Part shown: piece by piece, positions 44,774 to 56,992 of the stretch
Position numbering within the stretch: the first letter of the stretch is position 1
How the letters are laid out: every line of letters starts with the position of its first letter
Program-made: the position numbers and the translations under genes
From: Prinsepia uniflora
Lineage: Eukaryota > Streptophyta > Magnoliopsida > Rosales > Rosaceae
NCBI GenBank assembly: GCA_032719365.1
Contig: CM064866.1
Span: 73,357,028 to 73,421,027, forward strand
Direction: 5' to 3'
DNA length: 64,000 bases
Notes under the pieces: generated by a model
The model's input: only the letters and a program-made list of their open reading frames with translations
What the model was told of the DNA's origin: nothing
Database searches by the model: none

Positions 44774-47439
44774 TGATAGGACTCGTCCCGATCCCACAGG
44801 GATCACAAGGGGACGTGCCTTGCTCCCCTCTGACACCCAAAATTCATACCAATTTTAACCTCAAAACATCAAATGCATAAGTAACCAATTTAAAGTTATA
44901 CATCAAATCTGAATTAAACAGATGTCAGACAAGGGATGAAATCTAAAATTTTAAGTTGCGAGCACGACTCTAAAATAAACCTGCGGGTAAACCACCCAAC
45001 AGGGGGTTCAGGTACGCAGAAGTAGATCTATGCCTCAGCCTCAAGTTCCTCCTCTACCTCAGTAGCACGACCTGGAGGGGTTACCAAAACAATAAGGGTG
45101 AGTGGGCCGAAACTCAAGTTTATAAAATCTTTTAGTAAGTAAAAGATATAATTTACCCCTCAGTTTTCCAAACATGCATGCATCAGCATTTAAAACCATA
45201 AATCATATAATATGAACCATAAGGCATGTAATAAAATCATAAGATAAATTTTAGCTACTGCACTATACACTCCAATCCTGACATCCCCGATGTCTGACGT
45301 CCCTGACGTCCAATAAGGTCACAGTCTCAAGGCTACGCGTGCCACTCGGGTCTCAATTCCGAGTCCAATCCCCGAACCCTGTCCTGGTACGGCATCTCAA
45401 ATGCCTAGCGTCCTAGACGCTCGACGTCCCTGACGTCAAATAAGCAATCCTGCTCCTGAGTCATTTTACGGTCTGGCTCCTCCGTAGAATGACCCCTCAC
45501 AGGCAATGCGCTATGACCACTCCGGGGTACCACATCCGGAGGAGACAGTGTCATAAGAATGGATCTATACAGTGCAGTACCAAATACATTTTATTGATAT
45601 CCACATGTAAAACATATATATATACATAGATAAAATCCAAACCGATCGTTAAGTTTCATCAGACGGGTTTCAAACCCAAATACCGTGAAATGTGCCATAA
45701 CCATAATTTCAATATCATCAAAACCATTTCTTGATTCCAGCATGTGAACATATAAGGAAATCAAAAAACATTTAAGCATGCAAGGGTTTAATGAAATCGG
45801 GCCCACTCACAGTACGATCCCGCGGTGAACCTGCGCGTACGAACTTGAACCGGGATTATCGTACACTTCCTGTCAGTCCAAATCACACGTAAGGGTCACT
45901 ACAAGTCTTAAATATTTATCCAAAAAGTCCGAAACAGAAACCGGCCCGGGGAAACCGTCCACACGTTTCCCGAGACAGCCGGCCCTAGACTGACCCTCCA
46001 ACATCTTAGATCAACATGGTTAATTCATCAAAAATGTTCAAAATGATGAGAGGAACAAAAGTTATGTTGATCGTGATCAGAGAAAAGCCCCAACGCGCCC
46101 TCACGCGCCGCCCAAAGTGGCTGCGCGTGAAAGTCATGCGCCTGACACTGTAGCTGCTATAGTGTCACCTTCTTCACCCGATAGCCCTGCTATTCGGACC
46201 TTCAACCCGCGATATGACCCGGGCAATTAACCCTGAATTTCAACTCGATTTCAATCCAATTTGATCCTAACATGTTTATTATTCTTTGAATTTAAGTTCT
46301 GTGACAATAATTTTCCTCGATAAGTCCATTAACTGGCCATTCGACCCGTGATCAACCAAACGGGTTGATCACCCCAACTTACTGGTTTCCAAACCAAAAT
46401 CAAATTAACCTCCCAGTAAGCTTCCTAAGGCAAAAACGAACTGAAACAAATGATCACTTTACCAAGGAATTACCTGGAAGTGATTGTCCAAGTCTCTGCA
46501 ACTCCAATGAAACAGGAACCTCAGTTCCAGTCCAACAGTGGCTGGTTCTTCTTGAATTCGATATGGCTAAGTTCCAATCGCTCCCAGAAAGCTAAACCAG
46601 GCCTTGGTTTGGCCTAACGAGCACCAGAAATCAAAAACCCGATTTCCCTCCAAATTTTCCCGAAGTGGTTTCTCTCTCGTTCCTCACCAATTCTCAGTTC
46701 TCTCAATGGCAGAGTGATGCTCACACACGTTCTAATCAATTTTAAACAACCTAAGCCGTCCCAAAGGCTCGTGGAAGTCCAATCTGTCCACTGAGATTGT
46801 TCCCCGAAAAGCTTCGATCCAGAATTAAAAATGGTGTCCACTGATGAAGAGTGACTCAGCCCACATTGAGACAGTCCGAAATGCTTAGTTAATTCTCCCT
46901 TTTCCAGTTCATCACAGTCTAAAATTATTCAGATTGCACAGAAACACCGCACACGGTGGTGCAGCCGCTGTCCCCCACGGTTTGCTACAGTAACCAGGGC
47001 AAAATTACCAAAATGCCCCTGGTTCAATAATTACCAAAATGCCATTCACTTTCTAGACCCGTATCTCAACCATACAAAGTCCGATTTCAGCGTGCCGCCT
47101 GTCTATGGACTCAGGGCATCGAGACCTACCTAACGGTCCTTGAGTCATGTGAAAATTAGTTTCCAAACGAAAAGTCACCATTTTTGCCCCTAAAGTCCAA
47201 ATTACGGTAATGCCCCTGAACTTCCGATAGTCATAACTTCTTCCCTGAGCGTCCGAATTGGACGTGCCATCTGTCTATGGACTCGTGACGTCCCAAGCTA
47301 CATCACGGTCATTGGTCAAAGTCCATTTGACCCTCAAATCAAAAAGTCAACAATTCGGCCATACCATTCATAGGGGTAAAAATGTCAATTCATACATTAA
47401 ATTACATTATTAAAATCCTCGAATTTCTGGGGTGTTACA
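44774..47439 (-). repeat. Element R, 3' LTR (2,666 bp)
   Basis: tgataggactcgtcccg ... gggtgttaca on the + strand. It contains the inverted-repeat cluster (45271-45440), the short acidic frame (45028-45111: FGPLTLIVLVTPP then GRATEVEEELEAEA) and the GC-rich block (about 46093-46142). Confidence 0.9.
45271..45440 (-). repeat. Inverted-repeat cluster in R LTR (second copy 58883-59050)
   Basis: gacatccccgatgtc, gacgtccctgacgtc, ggcatctcaaatgcc, agcgtcctagacgct and gacgtccctgacgtc, each a six-base arm pair with a three-base loop (one a partial match). The 5' LTR copy carries the same series with a few changes. Confidence 0.8.
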
Positions 47440-47440
47440 A

Positions 47441-47455
47441 CCTTCCCCCCTTAAG
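47441..47455 (-). other. Polypurine tract of element R
   Basis: On the minus strand cttaaggggggaagg, directly before the 3' LTR. Confidence 0.88.
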
Positions 47456-47473
47456 AAATTTAGTCCCGAAATT

Positions 47474-48993
47474 TCAAAGAAACAAATGAGGAAATTGTTC
47501 TCGCATCTGAGCCTCAGGCTCCCATGTGGCTTCTTCCACATTCTGGTTTTTCTAGAAAATCTTCACGAGAGGGATCGTCTTCCGACGTAGTACCTTGTCC
47601 TTCCGATCCAAAATCTGCACTGGTTGATCCTCAAAGCTCAAATCCTCTCGGAGTTCGATAGGTTGTTCCTCCAGTACATGAGAAGCATCATGTACGTATT
47701 TCCGTAGCATCGAGATGTGGAAAACATCGTGAACTCTAGAAAGTTCTGGAGGTAGTACCAATCTGTAAGCAACCCTGCCAATCCTCTCCACGATCTCATA
47801 CGGTCCGATAAAACGAGGACTCAATTTCCCCCGTCGACCAAAACGGATAATCCTTTTCCACAGAGATAACTTCAGGAAGACAAAATCTCCCACTTCAAAT
47901 TCCAAGTCTCGAATCCGTCGATCGGCATAACTCTTTTGGCGATCCTGTGCCGCCTTCAATCTTTCCTTGATAACCCGAACAGTTTCCTAGGTTAAGTCCA
48001 TCAATTCTGGCCCTACGGCCGCTCGCTCCCCTATCTCCATCCAGCAGATAGGTGTCCTGCACTGTCGACCATATAGTGCCTCATAGGGTGCCATCCCGAT
48101 GCTTGTCTGATAGCTGTTGTTGTAAGCGAATTCCATCAACGGCAAATGAGTATCCCATGAATCCGGAAACTGTAGCACACAGGACCTCATCATGTCCTCC
48201 AGGGTCTGAATGGTCCTTTCAGACTGTCCATCGGTCTGTGGATGGAAAGCAGTACTGAAACGTAGGATTGTTCCCAAAGTAGCTTGCAAACTTCGCCAGA
48301 ACCTGGAAGTGAAACGCGGATCACGATCAGACACGATCGACTCCGACGTACCATGCAATCGTATAATCTCCTTTACGAACAATTGAGCTAGTCGGTTAGG
48401 TTTATAGGTCTCCTGAACTGGCAGAAAATGGGCTGACTTGGTTAGCCGGTCCACGATCACCCACACTCCGTCAACTCCACTCTGAGTCCTTGGTAACTTA
48501 AAGACGAAGTCCATGGTGATGTGATACCACTTCCACTCGGGAATCGGAAGTGGCTGGATAGCCCCATAAGGTCTTTGCCGTTCCGCCTTAACCTGCTGAC
48601 AGGTTAAGCAACTGCTCACGAACTCTGCAATATCCTTCTTCATTCCTGACCAGCAATAATGGTTCCGGAGGGTACAATACATCTTTGTACCTCCCTGATG
48701 CATAGCATAAGCCAAACTATGGGCCTCCTCCAGAATCTCGGCCCGTAACTCTGCCACTGCAGGTACACACAAACGACCCAACTTCACAAGTGCTGCATCA
48801 TCCCGGATGGTAAAATCCTGTCTCCCATCCACATCGACCTCAATCCTGTAAATACAGAGTATCGGATCCTGAAGTTATGCTTCGATGATCCGATCAATCA
48901 GCACTGGTCGTACATGAAAGCTGACCAACAAAGCTCCATGCTCATCTGTATCCAAAATAACTCCCGCCTTCTAGAGTTCCACCAGTAAAGGAA
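47474..48993 (-). pseudogene. R pol: integrase and chromodomain part
   Basis: Visible motifs are a zinc-finger stretch ending CLTCQQVKAERQ, integrase core ITMDFVFKLP, SDRDPRFTSRFW and FHPQTDGQSERT, then a LMEFAYNNSYQ region. The tail ends EEATWEPEAQMREQF, a chromodomain signature that in relatives targets integration to particular chromatin. The long open part is 48832-47987 (281 codons). The three catalytic acidic residues (D, D, E) are all kept, but stops separate domains. Confidence 0.88.
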
Positions 48994-50908
48994 TGTAACG
49001 ACCCGTCCCGAATATCGGGATTTAATAATATTTAATTATGATTTACTAATCTGGGATTAGTTGAGTGATTTCGGACAAATTGTGGGAAATGACCGTTTTG
49101 CCCCTATGCGTGGGCAAAAAGTTGACTTTTAATTCGGATGGTCAAATGTACTTTGACCGATGACCGTGACGTAGTTTGGGACGTCACGAGTTCATAGACA
49201 GGTGGCACGTTCGATTCTGACGTTCCTGGTGAAAGTTATGATGTACGGAAGTTCAAGGGCGTTTTTGTAATTTGGACGATATAAGGGGAAATGTTGACTT
49301 TTTGATCGGGAGTTCCGATGGCCGAGGACCGAGGACCGTTAGAATGGTCTCGACGCTCTGAGTCCGTAGACAGGCGGCACGCATCAATCGGAGTCCGTAT
49401 GACCGAGTTACGGGTCAGGATGCGTGGGGGGCATTTTGGTAATTTTCTGCACAAGGGCAGAATTGTAATTTCACACGGGGGCACTGTTTGATTGAAATGG
49501 CCGTGAGGTGGAATGTTTGTGCGATCGATCCCATGGTTTGTTTATCAATTTAATGACTGAATTTGGACAGTGTGAGGTGTGATTGCACATGTATTATGCT
49601 GGCAATCGATCACAAGAACATGGGCACTGATTTTTAATGGTTTCGGGTCAGTGCAGGGGAGCTTTACACTGTGGATTGTGGGCTACTTTGGGACGCCTTT
49701 AATGGATAAATTGAATTAAAAGAATGGAGAGTGAGTCGAGAGTGGTTCTCTGAGATTGAGAGATGGCAAAATGGAGTGAAAATGGTGGAGGAAGGTTCAA
49801 AAACCCGAAACTGGTTTTTGTGAAGTTCAAATTCGAACTTCTAGTTTTAGGCCAGCCCAAGACAAATTGATGAATGATTGAGCTTTCTGGAACCTCAACG
49901 AGTCGATCCAGATCAAATGTGGCAAGCTTTGAGGCTCCTAGGGTTGTGGACGGACGAGGTGGACGGCCGGAAATCTCAAGCTTGAGTCGTGGTGATTGAG
50001 GTAATGTCGTGTTCAATTAATCATGCGAATTGGTTCGTATTAATCCTTATAAGCTTCCTGTGAAGTTAATTTGACAATGGTTGAGGATTTGTGGAGTTTT
50101 GGTGATCGACCCGTTTTGGGTGATCACGGGTTGGTGGCACGATTATGGATTGGTTGTTGTTAATCGATGTCACATAATTGAAATTCATTGGTTAATGATT
50201 GTTTTAGGATCAAGAACGGATTGAATTGATGTCGAATTGGGTGTGATTGAACCGGGTCCTATCGCGGGGTTTTCAACCCGTTTACCAAACAAACGGGTGA
50301 AGAAGGAACACTGTAGCAGTCACTGTAGCAGGCGTGTGGCTTTCACGCGCAGCCACTCACGGCGGCGCGTGATGGCGCGTTTGCACGAATCTCGAGGTAC
50401 GATCAACATGACTTTTGTCCTATACAATGTAACGAACATTTTGGCGTTGGTTTCGTGTCGATCGGATTCCGTTTGGATATTGTTCGGGATGTCCGACGGT
50501 TTTAAATCCAGTTTAAAAATACTTAAAAATTCGGGAAAATTACGGGACTTGAATAGGATGTTAATGATGAGGTTAGTAATCCTCTAATGTGATTTGAACA
50601 GGATTGGGAGTCCCGGTGATAGTGGTGTGGCCCGGGAAGGCCTATGGCACGCGTATCGAGGCGCTCGGTTAAACGGTCTGTGAGTGGACATTGGTTTTAT
50701 AAATTCGATGCATGCATAACTGTTTCATGATTTTTATAATTGTGATTAAATGATTTATTTTGGATATCGGTGAATTTATATGATTTCACGCATTTCGAGG
50801 TGATTTACGTGTTTGCACGTAAATCGAGGTTTTCTGGATTCGCACTGATTTCCATAAATGTGGTTGGTTATGATTTCATGAAACGGTTACGGATTTGATA
50901 AAGTAAAA

Positions 50909-51136
50909 TCGGGCCAGGGTCCCAGTTGAATTATGAAATCGGACCAGGGGCCCAGTTAACTTATGAATTGGGCCAGGGGCCCAGTTAACTTGTGAATCGG
51001 GCTAGGGGCCCAGTTAACTTGTGAATTCGGGCTGGGGGCCCAGTGGACTTATGAATTCGGGCCAGGGGCCAGTTAACTTATGAAATCGGGCCAGGGGCCC
51101 AGTTGATTTATACATGTGATTCAGGTCGGGGACCCT
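50909..51136 (+). repeat. GGGCC-AGG-GGCCC hairpin array in LTR J
   Basis: About eight units roughly 32 bp apart, such as gggccaggggccc, gggctgggggccc and ggtcggggacc, followed by cagtt and an AT-rich spacer. The cores form 4-6 bp stems with a short loop. Confidence 0.88.
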
Positions 51137-51421
51137 AAAATGGAATCGAATAAATGATTTGGGGTTTAAATTAACTATTTGGACTTATAATGGTTTTGAT
51201 GATATTGAAATTATGGTTATGGCACGTTTCACAGTATTTGGGCTTGAGACCCGTCTGATGAAACTTAAAGATTGGTTTGGATTTTATCTATGTATATATA
51301 TATGCTTTGCATTTGGATATCAATAAAATGTATTTGGTACTGCACTGTATAGATCCTTCCATATTATATTGTCTCCTCCGGATGAGGTACCCTGGAGAGG
51401 TCACAGACGTCTAGTACGTCC

Positions 51422-51563
51422 AGCGTCTATGACGCTAAGCATCGGGGATGCTGTACCCGAACGGGGTTCGGGGATTGAACTCGGAAATTGAGACCCGAGT
51501 GGCACGCGTAGCCTTGTGATTGTGACCTTACTGACGTCAGGGACGTCAGACATCAGGGATGTC
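51422..51563 (+). repeat. Inverted-repeat cluster in LTR J
   Basis: agcgtctatgacgct (51422-51436), agcatcggggatgct (51438-51452), cccgaacggggttcggg (51456-51472), tgacgtcagggacgtca (51532-51548) and gacatcagggatgtc (51549-51563). Confidence 0.9.
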
Positions 51564-51931
51564 GGATTGGAGTGTATGGTGCAGTGGCTAAAATTATGTT
51601 TATGGTTCATATTATATGATATATGATTTTAAATGATGGTGCATGCATCTGATTTTACTGAGGGGCATAAATGTCTTATAAATGTTTTAAATAGACTTGT
51701 TTATTTTCGTCCACTCACAGCTTTTGTTTTTAATGCCCTTCAGGTTGATTCCGGATGCGACTGCAGCAGAGACTTGAGCATCGCACACCTCCTCCATCGA
51801 TCCTTACGCACTCTGGAAGCCCGGTTGGGCAGTGGCAACAGGTTATCCCTTGTCTGACACCTCTTGTCAGACGGGAGCATGACACATTCCATGGTAATCC
51901 CGGGGGGATTGGGATGGGTCGTGTCAAGGAA

Positions 51932-53417
51932 GATACACCATCCTTAGGTGTGCAACAGAACCCGCTGACTTCCTGCTGAGTGCATCTGCCACCACATTGG
52001 CCTTACCTGGATGGTACTCAATTGTACAGTCATAATCCTTCAGCAGTTCTAACCATCTCCGTTGTCTCATGTTAAGCTCCTTCTGAGTGAATAGGTACTT
52101 TAGGCTCTGGTGGTCGGTGTATATCCGGCACGTTGCGCCGAATAGGTAATGTCTCCAGATTTTTAGGGCATGAACCACCGCTGCCAACTCCAAATCATGG
52201 GTAGGGTAGTTCAACTCATGAGTCTTTAGCTGCCGGAATGCGTAGGCGATAACCTTGCTAGTCTGCATCAACACGCAGCCCAGACCTTGTAGTGATGCGT
52301 CACTAAAGACCACGAACTCTCCACTGTCATCCGGAAATGCAAGGATAGGTGCAGTGGTCAATCGATCCTTCAATTCTTGAAAGCTTCGATCACACTTCTC
52401 GTCCCAAATGAATTTCACTCCCTTCCGAGTCAAACGAGTCAATGGTGCAGCAATTTTGGAGAAACCCTCCACGAATCTTCGGTAGTAGCCTGCTAACCCG
52501 ACAAAACTCCGCACTTCCGTTACTGTTGTCGGTCTAGCCCAGTTAGTCACTGCTTCTGTTTTCTGGGGATCTACACTAATCCCATCCGTCGATATCACGT
52601 GTCCCAGAAAACCAATACTGCTTAGCCAAAACTGACACTTGCTCAGCTTGGCGTACAACTGTTCTTGTCTCAGCTTCTCCAACACCAACCGTAGATGTTC
52701 CTCATGTGTTCGGGCACTCCTTGAGTATACCAAGATATCGTCGATGAACACAATCACGAAGTTATCCAAATAGGGTCGGAAGACCCGGTTCATCAGATCC
52801 ATGAATGCTGCTGGAGCATTCGTCAAACCAAAGGGCATCACTAGGAACTCGTAGTGTCCATAACGGGTTCGAAAAGCAGTTTTCGGAATGTCCTCATTCG
52901 ATATCCTCAGTTGGTGATACCCAGACCGCAAATCAATCTTCGAGAAGCACTGTGCTCCCCGCAACTGGTCAAAAAGGTCATCGATCCTGGGTAGAGGATA
53001 CTGGTTCCTCAGTGTCACCTTATTGAGTTGTCGATAGTCAATACACAAACGGAGACTCCCTTCCTTCTTCTTTACGAACAACACCGGTGCCCCCCACGGT
53101 GAAGTACTCAGTCGGACGTATCCCAAATCCACCAACTCCTGCAACTGAGTTTTGTGTTCCCGTAACTCAGCCGGCGCCATCCGGTATGGTGCCTGGGATA
53201 TAGGTCGTGTACCAGGGAGTAGTTCAATCGTAAACTCGATCTCCCGCGATGGTGGTAATCCAGGTAAGTCTTCCGGGAACACATCCAGAAACTCACGTAC
53301 CACCGGTATCTCGTCGATACCCGGAGTATCAACCTGTTCCGACACAACATGCACCAGATAACCCTGGCATCCCTTCCGTAGAAGTTTGGTAGCAGTACGT
53401 GAAGAAACCTCCGGCAA
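51932..53417 (-). pseudogene. R pol: reverse transcriptase and RNase H part (open, about 495 codons)
   Basis: An uninterrupted stretch. The linker from protease (PVVREFLDVFPEDLPGL) leads into reverse transcriptase, with STSPWGAPVLFVKKKEG, LCIDYRQLNKVT, KIDLRSGYHQLRI, MPFGLTNAPAAF and the catalytic FIDDILVYS. RNase H follows, with FSDASLQGLGCVL and TDHQSLKYL. It ends at YHPGKANVVADALSRKS and a few codons more, where LTR J is inserted. This is the best kept part of R. It lacks its own start and would depend on the upstream frame, which is shifted. Confidence 0.9.
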
Positions 53418-53490
53418 ACCCGGGCTGAAAGATAACCTCCGGCAAACCCGTCACGCTCGCCCTGAAAGATAACCTCCGGCAAACCCGGGC
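53408..53490 (-). repeat. Micro-duplication in R pol
   Basis: The segment tgaaagataacctccggcaa occurs twice and its core cctccggcaaacccg three times. Near copies place LPEVIFQGE twice in different frames. The duplication shifts the frame between protease and reverse transcriptase. Confidence 0.85.
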
Positions 53491-54200
53491 TTCGCAGAAT
53501 CACTTGCTTGCTATAGCAATCGATGAGCGACCCATGCTCTGATAGCCAATCCATTCCCAAAATTACATCGTAGTCGTGGATATCCAGAATAATTAAATCC
53601 GCTGGTAAATCCACTTCCTCAATTCTCACCGGGCACCTCCGAATCACCTGATTCACAAGGTACACGATGCCCATCGGGGTGCCAACACCCATCTCACAAT
53701 CTAAGGCTGATACCACACAATCAAGCATACCAGCACAACTCTTTGAAATAAAAGAATGTGTAGCCCCCGCATCCATCAACACACGTACAAGAAGGTTTAA
53801 GATATGTAGTGTACCTGTAACCACGCCTGGGGCAGTCCTCGCCTGCTGCTGGGTCATTGCAAACACCTGGGCCCTAGGCCCATCATTTCGTCCGCGCCCG
53901 CGCGCGCCACGCCTAGCACCACGGTCACCTCCCTGACCTCGACCTCCATTAGTGTGGGAAGCCGTGCTCTGCACCACACTAGAGCCCCCAGCGTCGTTGC
54001 TTTTGGACAACAGCGGACAATCACAAGCATAGTGGCCCTCTTCTCCGCACGCAAAACAGGTTACTGGCCTCGGCCTGTCCGAATGCCCACCAGAAGCACC
54101 GCTCCAAGATGAATGCTGCCCAGAGTTGTATCCAGATCCTCTGCCCTGAGAGCCTCCACGTCGACCTGACCAGCCACGACCCTTGAAGGATGAGGGTGCT
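53420..54200 (-). pseudogene. R gag end and protease part
   Basis: Zinc knuckle CFACGEEGHYACDCP (about 54058-54014), then a Gly/Arg-rich linker and MTQQQARTAPGVVTG. The aspartic protease active site is DAGATHSFIS (about 53790-53760), followed by VILGMDWLSEHGSLIDC. The zinc knuckle binds RNA and the protease cleaves the polyprotein. The piece starts at LTR K and ends in the micro-duplication. Confidence 0.88.
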
Positions 54201-56280
54201 TGTAACGACCCGTCCCGAATTCCAGGATTAGTTTAGTCACTAATCTTGATTAGTGAGGTTGAACGGTGGTTAGTAGGGCGGAATCGGACAAACTGTGCAA
54301 AATGACCGTTTTGCCCCTACGTGGGCAAAATGTTGACTTTTTGTTCGGGCGGTCAAATGGACTTTGACCGATGACCGTGACGTAGTTCGGGACGTCACGA
54401 GTTCATAGACATGTGGCACGTTCGATTCCGACATTCGTAGAGAAAGTTATGATGTTCGGAAGTTGAGGGGTATTTTGGTAATTTGGCATGTTAGGGGCCA
54501 AATGTTGACTTTTTGATCGGGAGGTCCGATGGGCGAGGGCCAAGGACCGTTACGTAGGTATCTTCGATACGAATCCAACGACAGGCGGCATGCCGAAATC
54601 GGAGATTCGATGACGAAGTTATGGTCACGGACGTAATCGCAATTAACCGAGACTCGGAATAAAATAATAATATTTAAATATGTGAACAGTAACTGACGAA
54701 TCTGGACCCTTGGATGTAGTCCACATGTCACTCATCCCCACCTTCCCTAAAATCTGGATCCTTGTTGGCCATTGGATTATTTAATCCATTTTCTCCCCTT
54801 AAATCCTCACTATCCATTCAAACCTCAGATTAAATCTGGGCCTTTGATCTCATCTCTCCCTTTCCTTTATCTCTGATCACACTCATCTCTCTCTCACTCT
54901 GTTTTCTCCCACCCGAAACACATACACACACAACCCCTCTCTGATTTTGGAACCGTGAGAGAACACAGGGAGACTGAGAGGAGTTGGAGTCGCATGCGGC
55001 GGCAGGACCACCGTGGGTGGCGGTGGTGACCGGGAAAACAGAACCCGTGCACATACACACCCGCACACGGCTCCCCATTTCACATCACCACCATAACTAT
55101 AACCATGAGGCTGTGCAGAGGATTGTGAGTCGACTGCTGTGAACTGGGCACGACGGGAGGCGACGGGAGACGGCGAGGTTGGCGGCGGAGAGGAAAAACA
55201 GAGAGGTCCGAAAACTCAGAAATTGGAAAATCAGTGTGGACTGGTTTTGATCGTGTTTGAGGGGTGAAAGGAGTTCCTCGAGTCGAACTGGGCATGCTGG
55301 TGGCCACGGCGGCGAGGTAAGCCTCGAACCCGTGAGTTTGTTTTCGGGTACAAAAATGGTAGGATGGGTTTTAACGTGTTTCGATCGATCTGGTGATTAG
55401 GATGATGATCTAGAAGGTGAGACGAGCTTCTGGGGATCGTTTTCGAAAGGACTGGTGGCTGGGATCGTGCAGGCACGACGGTTGCAGGTGGCCGGTCTGC
55501 ACACCTCCACGAACAGGTAGTCAAACGTATTGGTTTCTCAGTTTTTAAAGCATGGATCAACTGGAATTAATGAGACGATCTTGTAGGAACAAACGGAATT
55601 GAAATTGATCGAGTAATGGCTGAGAACCAGTCGGGTTGGGCCGCGGGTCACGGTGACCCGTTTATCAGACAACCGGGTCAGAACGGTGACACTGTTCACG
55701 GCGCGTGAGTTTCACGCGCAGCCACTCACGGCGGCGCGTGACGCCGCGTGGGCACGGATCTCGAGGTGAGGTCAACATGACTTCTGTCCTATTTAATGTA
55801 ATGGACATTTTGGAATTGGTTTCGTGTCGATCGGACACCGTCTCGATAGTGTTCGGGATGTCCGAAGGTTTTAAATTAAGTTTAAAAATAAGTAAAAATT
55901 CGGGAAAATTACGGGACTTTGATAGGATGTTAATAATGAGGTTAGTGACCCTCTAATGTGATTTGGACAGGATTGGGAGTCCCGGTGATAGTGGTGTGGC
56001 CCGGGAGGGCCAGTGGCACGCGTATCGAGGCACACGGTTAAAACGGTCTGTGAGTGGACTTTGGTTTTATAAATTCTATGCATGCTTAAATGTTTTACAT
56101 GGATTATGATTGTGATTGTATGATGTTGGTTTGGTTGTTGGTAAATTGTACGGTTTCACGTATTTCGAGGCGATTTACGTGCTTGCACGTAAATCGAGGT
56201 TTTCCGGTTTTACATGGATTTTCCATATTTATGACTTGGATATAATATGATGAAATGGTTTTGAAATTGAAAATATGAAC

Positions 56281-56671
56281 TCGGGCTTGAGGCCCAATTA
56301 TGTTGGAAATTTCGGACTTGGAGTCCATTTGAGAATCGGGTCGGGGGCCCAGTTGGTTAATGAAATCGGGTCAGGGGCCCAGTTGGTATGAAATCGGGCT
56401 GAGACCCATTTGAGTTATGTTATCGGGCCAGGGGCCCAGTTGATTTACGAATTCGGGCCGCGGGCCCAGTTGGTTTATAAGTCGGGCTGCGGGCCCAGTT
56501 GGTTTACAAATCGGGCCGTGGGCCCAGTGGTTCATAAAATCGGGCATGAGGCCCAATTGGATTATAATGGTGATTTCGGGTCAGGGACCCTATATTTAAT
56601 AATTGTGATTTTGGGTCAGGGACCCTAAATGGAATTATGTGGTTTTATGGAAATTTCGGGCAGGGCCCAAT
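56281..56671 (+). repeat. GGGY-RCCC hairpin array in LTR K
   Basis: About twelve units, among them gggcttgaggccc, ggacttggagtcc, gggtcgggggccc, gggccaggggccc, gggctgcgggccc, gggcatgaggccc and gggtcagggaccc. Arm bases differ between units but mostly stay complementary. Confidence 0.9.
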
Positions 56672-56853
56672 GGTAATAATGTGATAAAAGGATTTAATAA
56701 AACTGTTTTCCATATACCATCTGGATACAAGGATATATGATGGTCTCCTCTAGATGTCTGGGACACTGGGGAAGTCACGGTGCATTGCCTGCGAGGGGTC
56801 ATTATACGGAGCAGCCGGACCGTATGATGACTCAGGAGCAGGATTGCTATGAT

Positions 56854-56992
56854 TGACGTCAGGGACGTCAGACATCAGGGATGTCAGATATATGGACCCG
56901 GAGAGACCCCGGGCAGCACGCGTAGCTTATGAAACCGTGAGATATGACGTCAGGGACGTCTAGCGTCTGGGACGCTAAGCATCTGGGATGCT
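56854..56992 (+). repeat. Inverted-repeat cluster in LTR K
   Basis: tgacgtcagggacgtca (56854-56870), gacatcagggatgtc (56871-56885), agcgtctgggacgct (56962-56976) and agcatctgggatgct (56978-56992). All have six- or seven-base perfect arms and a three-base loop. Confidence 0.92.

Larger units (their letters stand above)
48994..51926 (+). mobile_element. Solo LTR 'J' (2,933 bp) inside pol of R
   Basis: tgtaacgacccgtcccgaa ... gggatgggtcgtgtca with an exact TSD aggaa (48989-48993 and 51927-51931). It is inserted just after the RNase H region of R, in the opposite orientation. It contains a GGGCC-AGG-GGCCC hairpin array (50909-51136) and an inverted-repeat cluster (51422-51563). It has no coding region. 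Confidence 0.92.

Noticed and set aside
47474..48993. Separate intact integrase gene
   Set aside because: It is the continuation of the R polyprotein, with in-frame stops and no independent start.
50909..51136. CRISPR-like array (short repeats with variable spacers)
   Set aside because: Spacers are near-constant AT-rich sequence, the unit is a short hairpin, and the context is a plant LTR.
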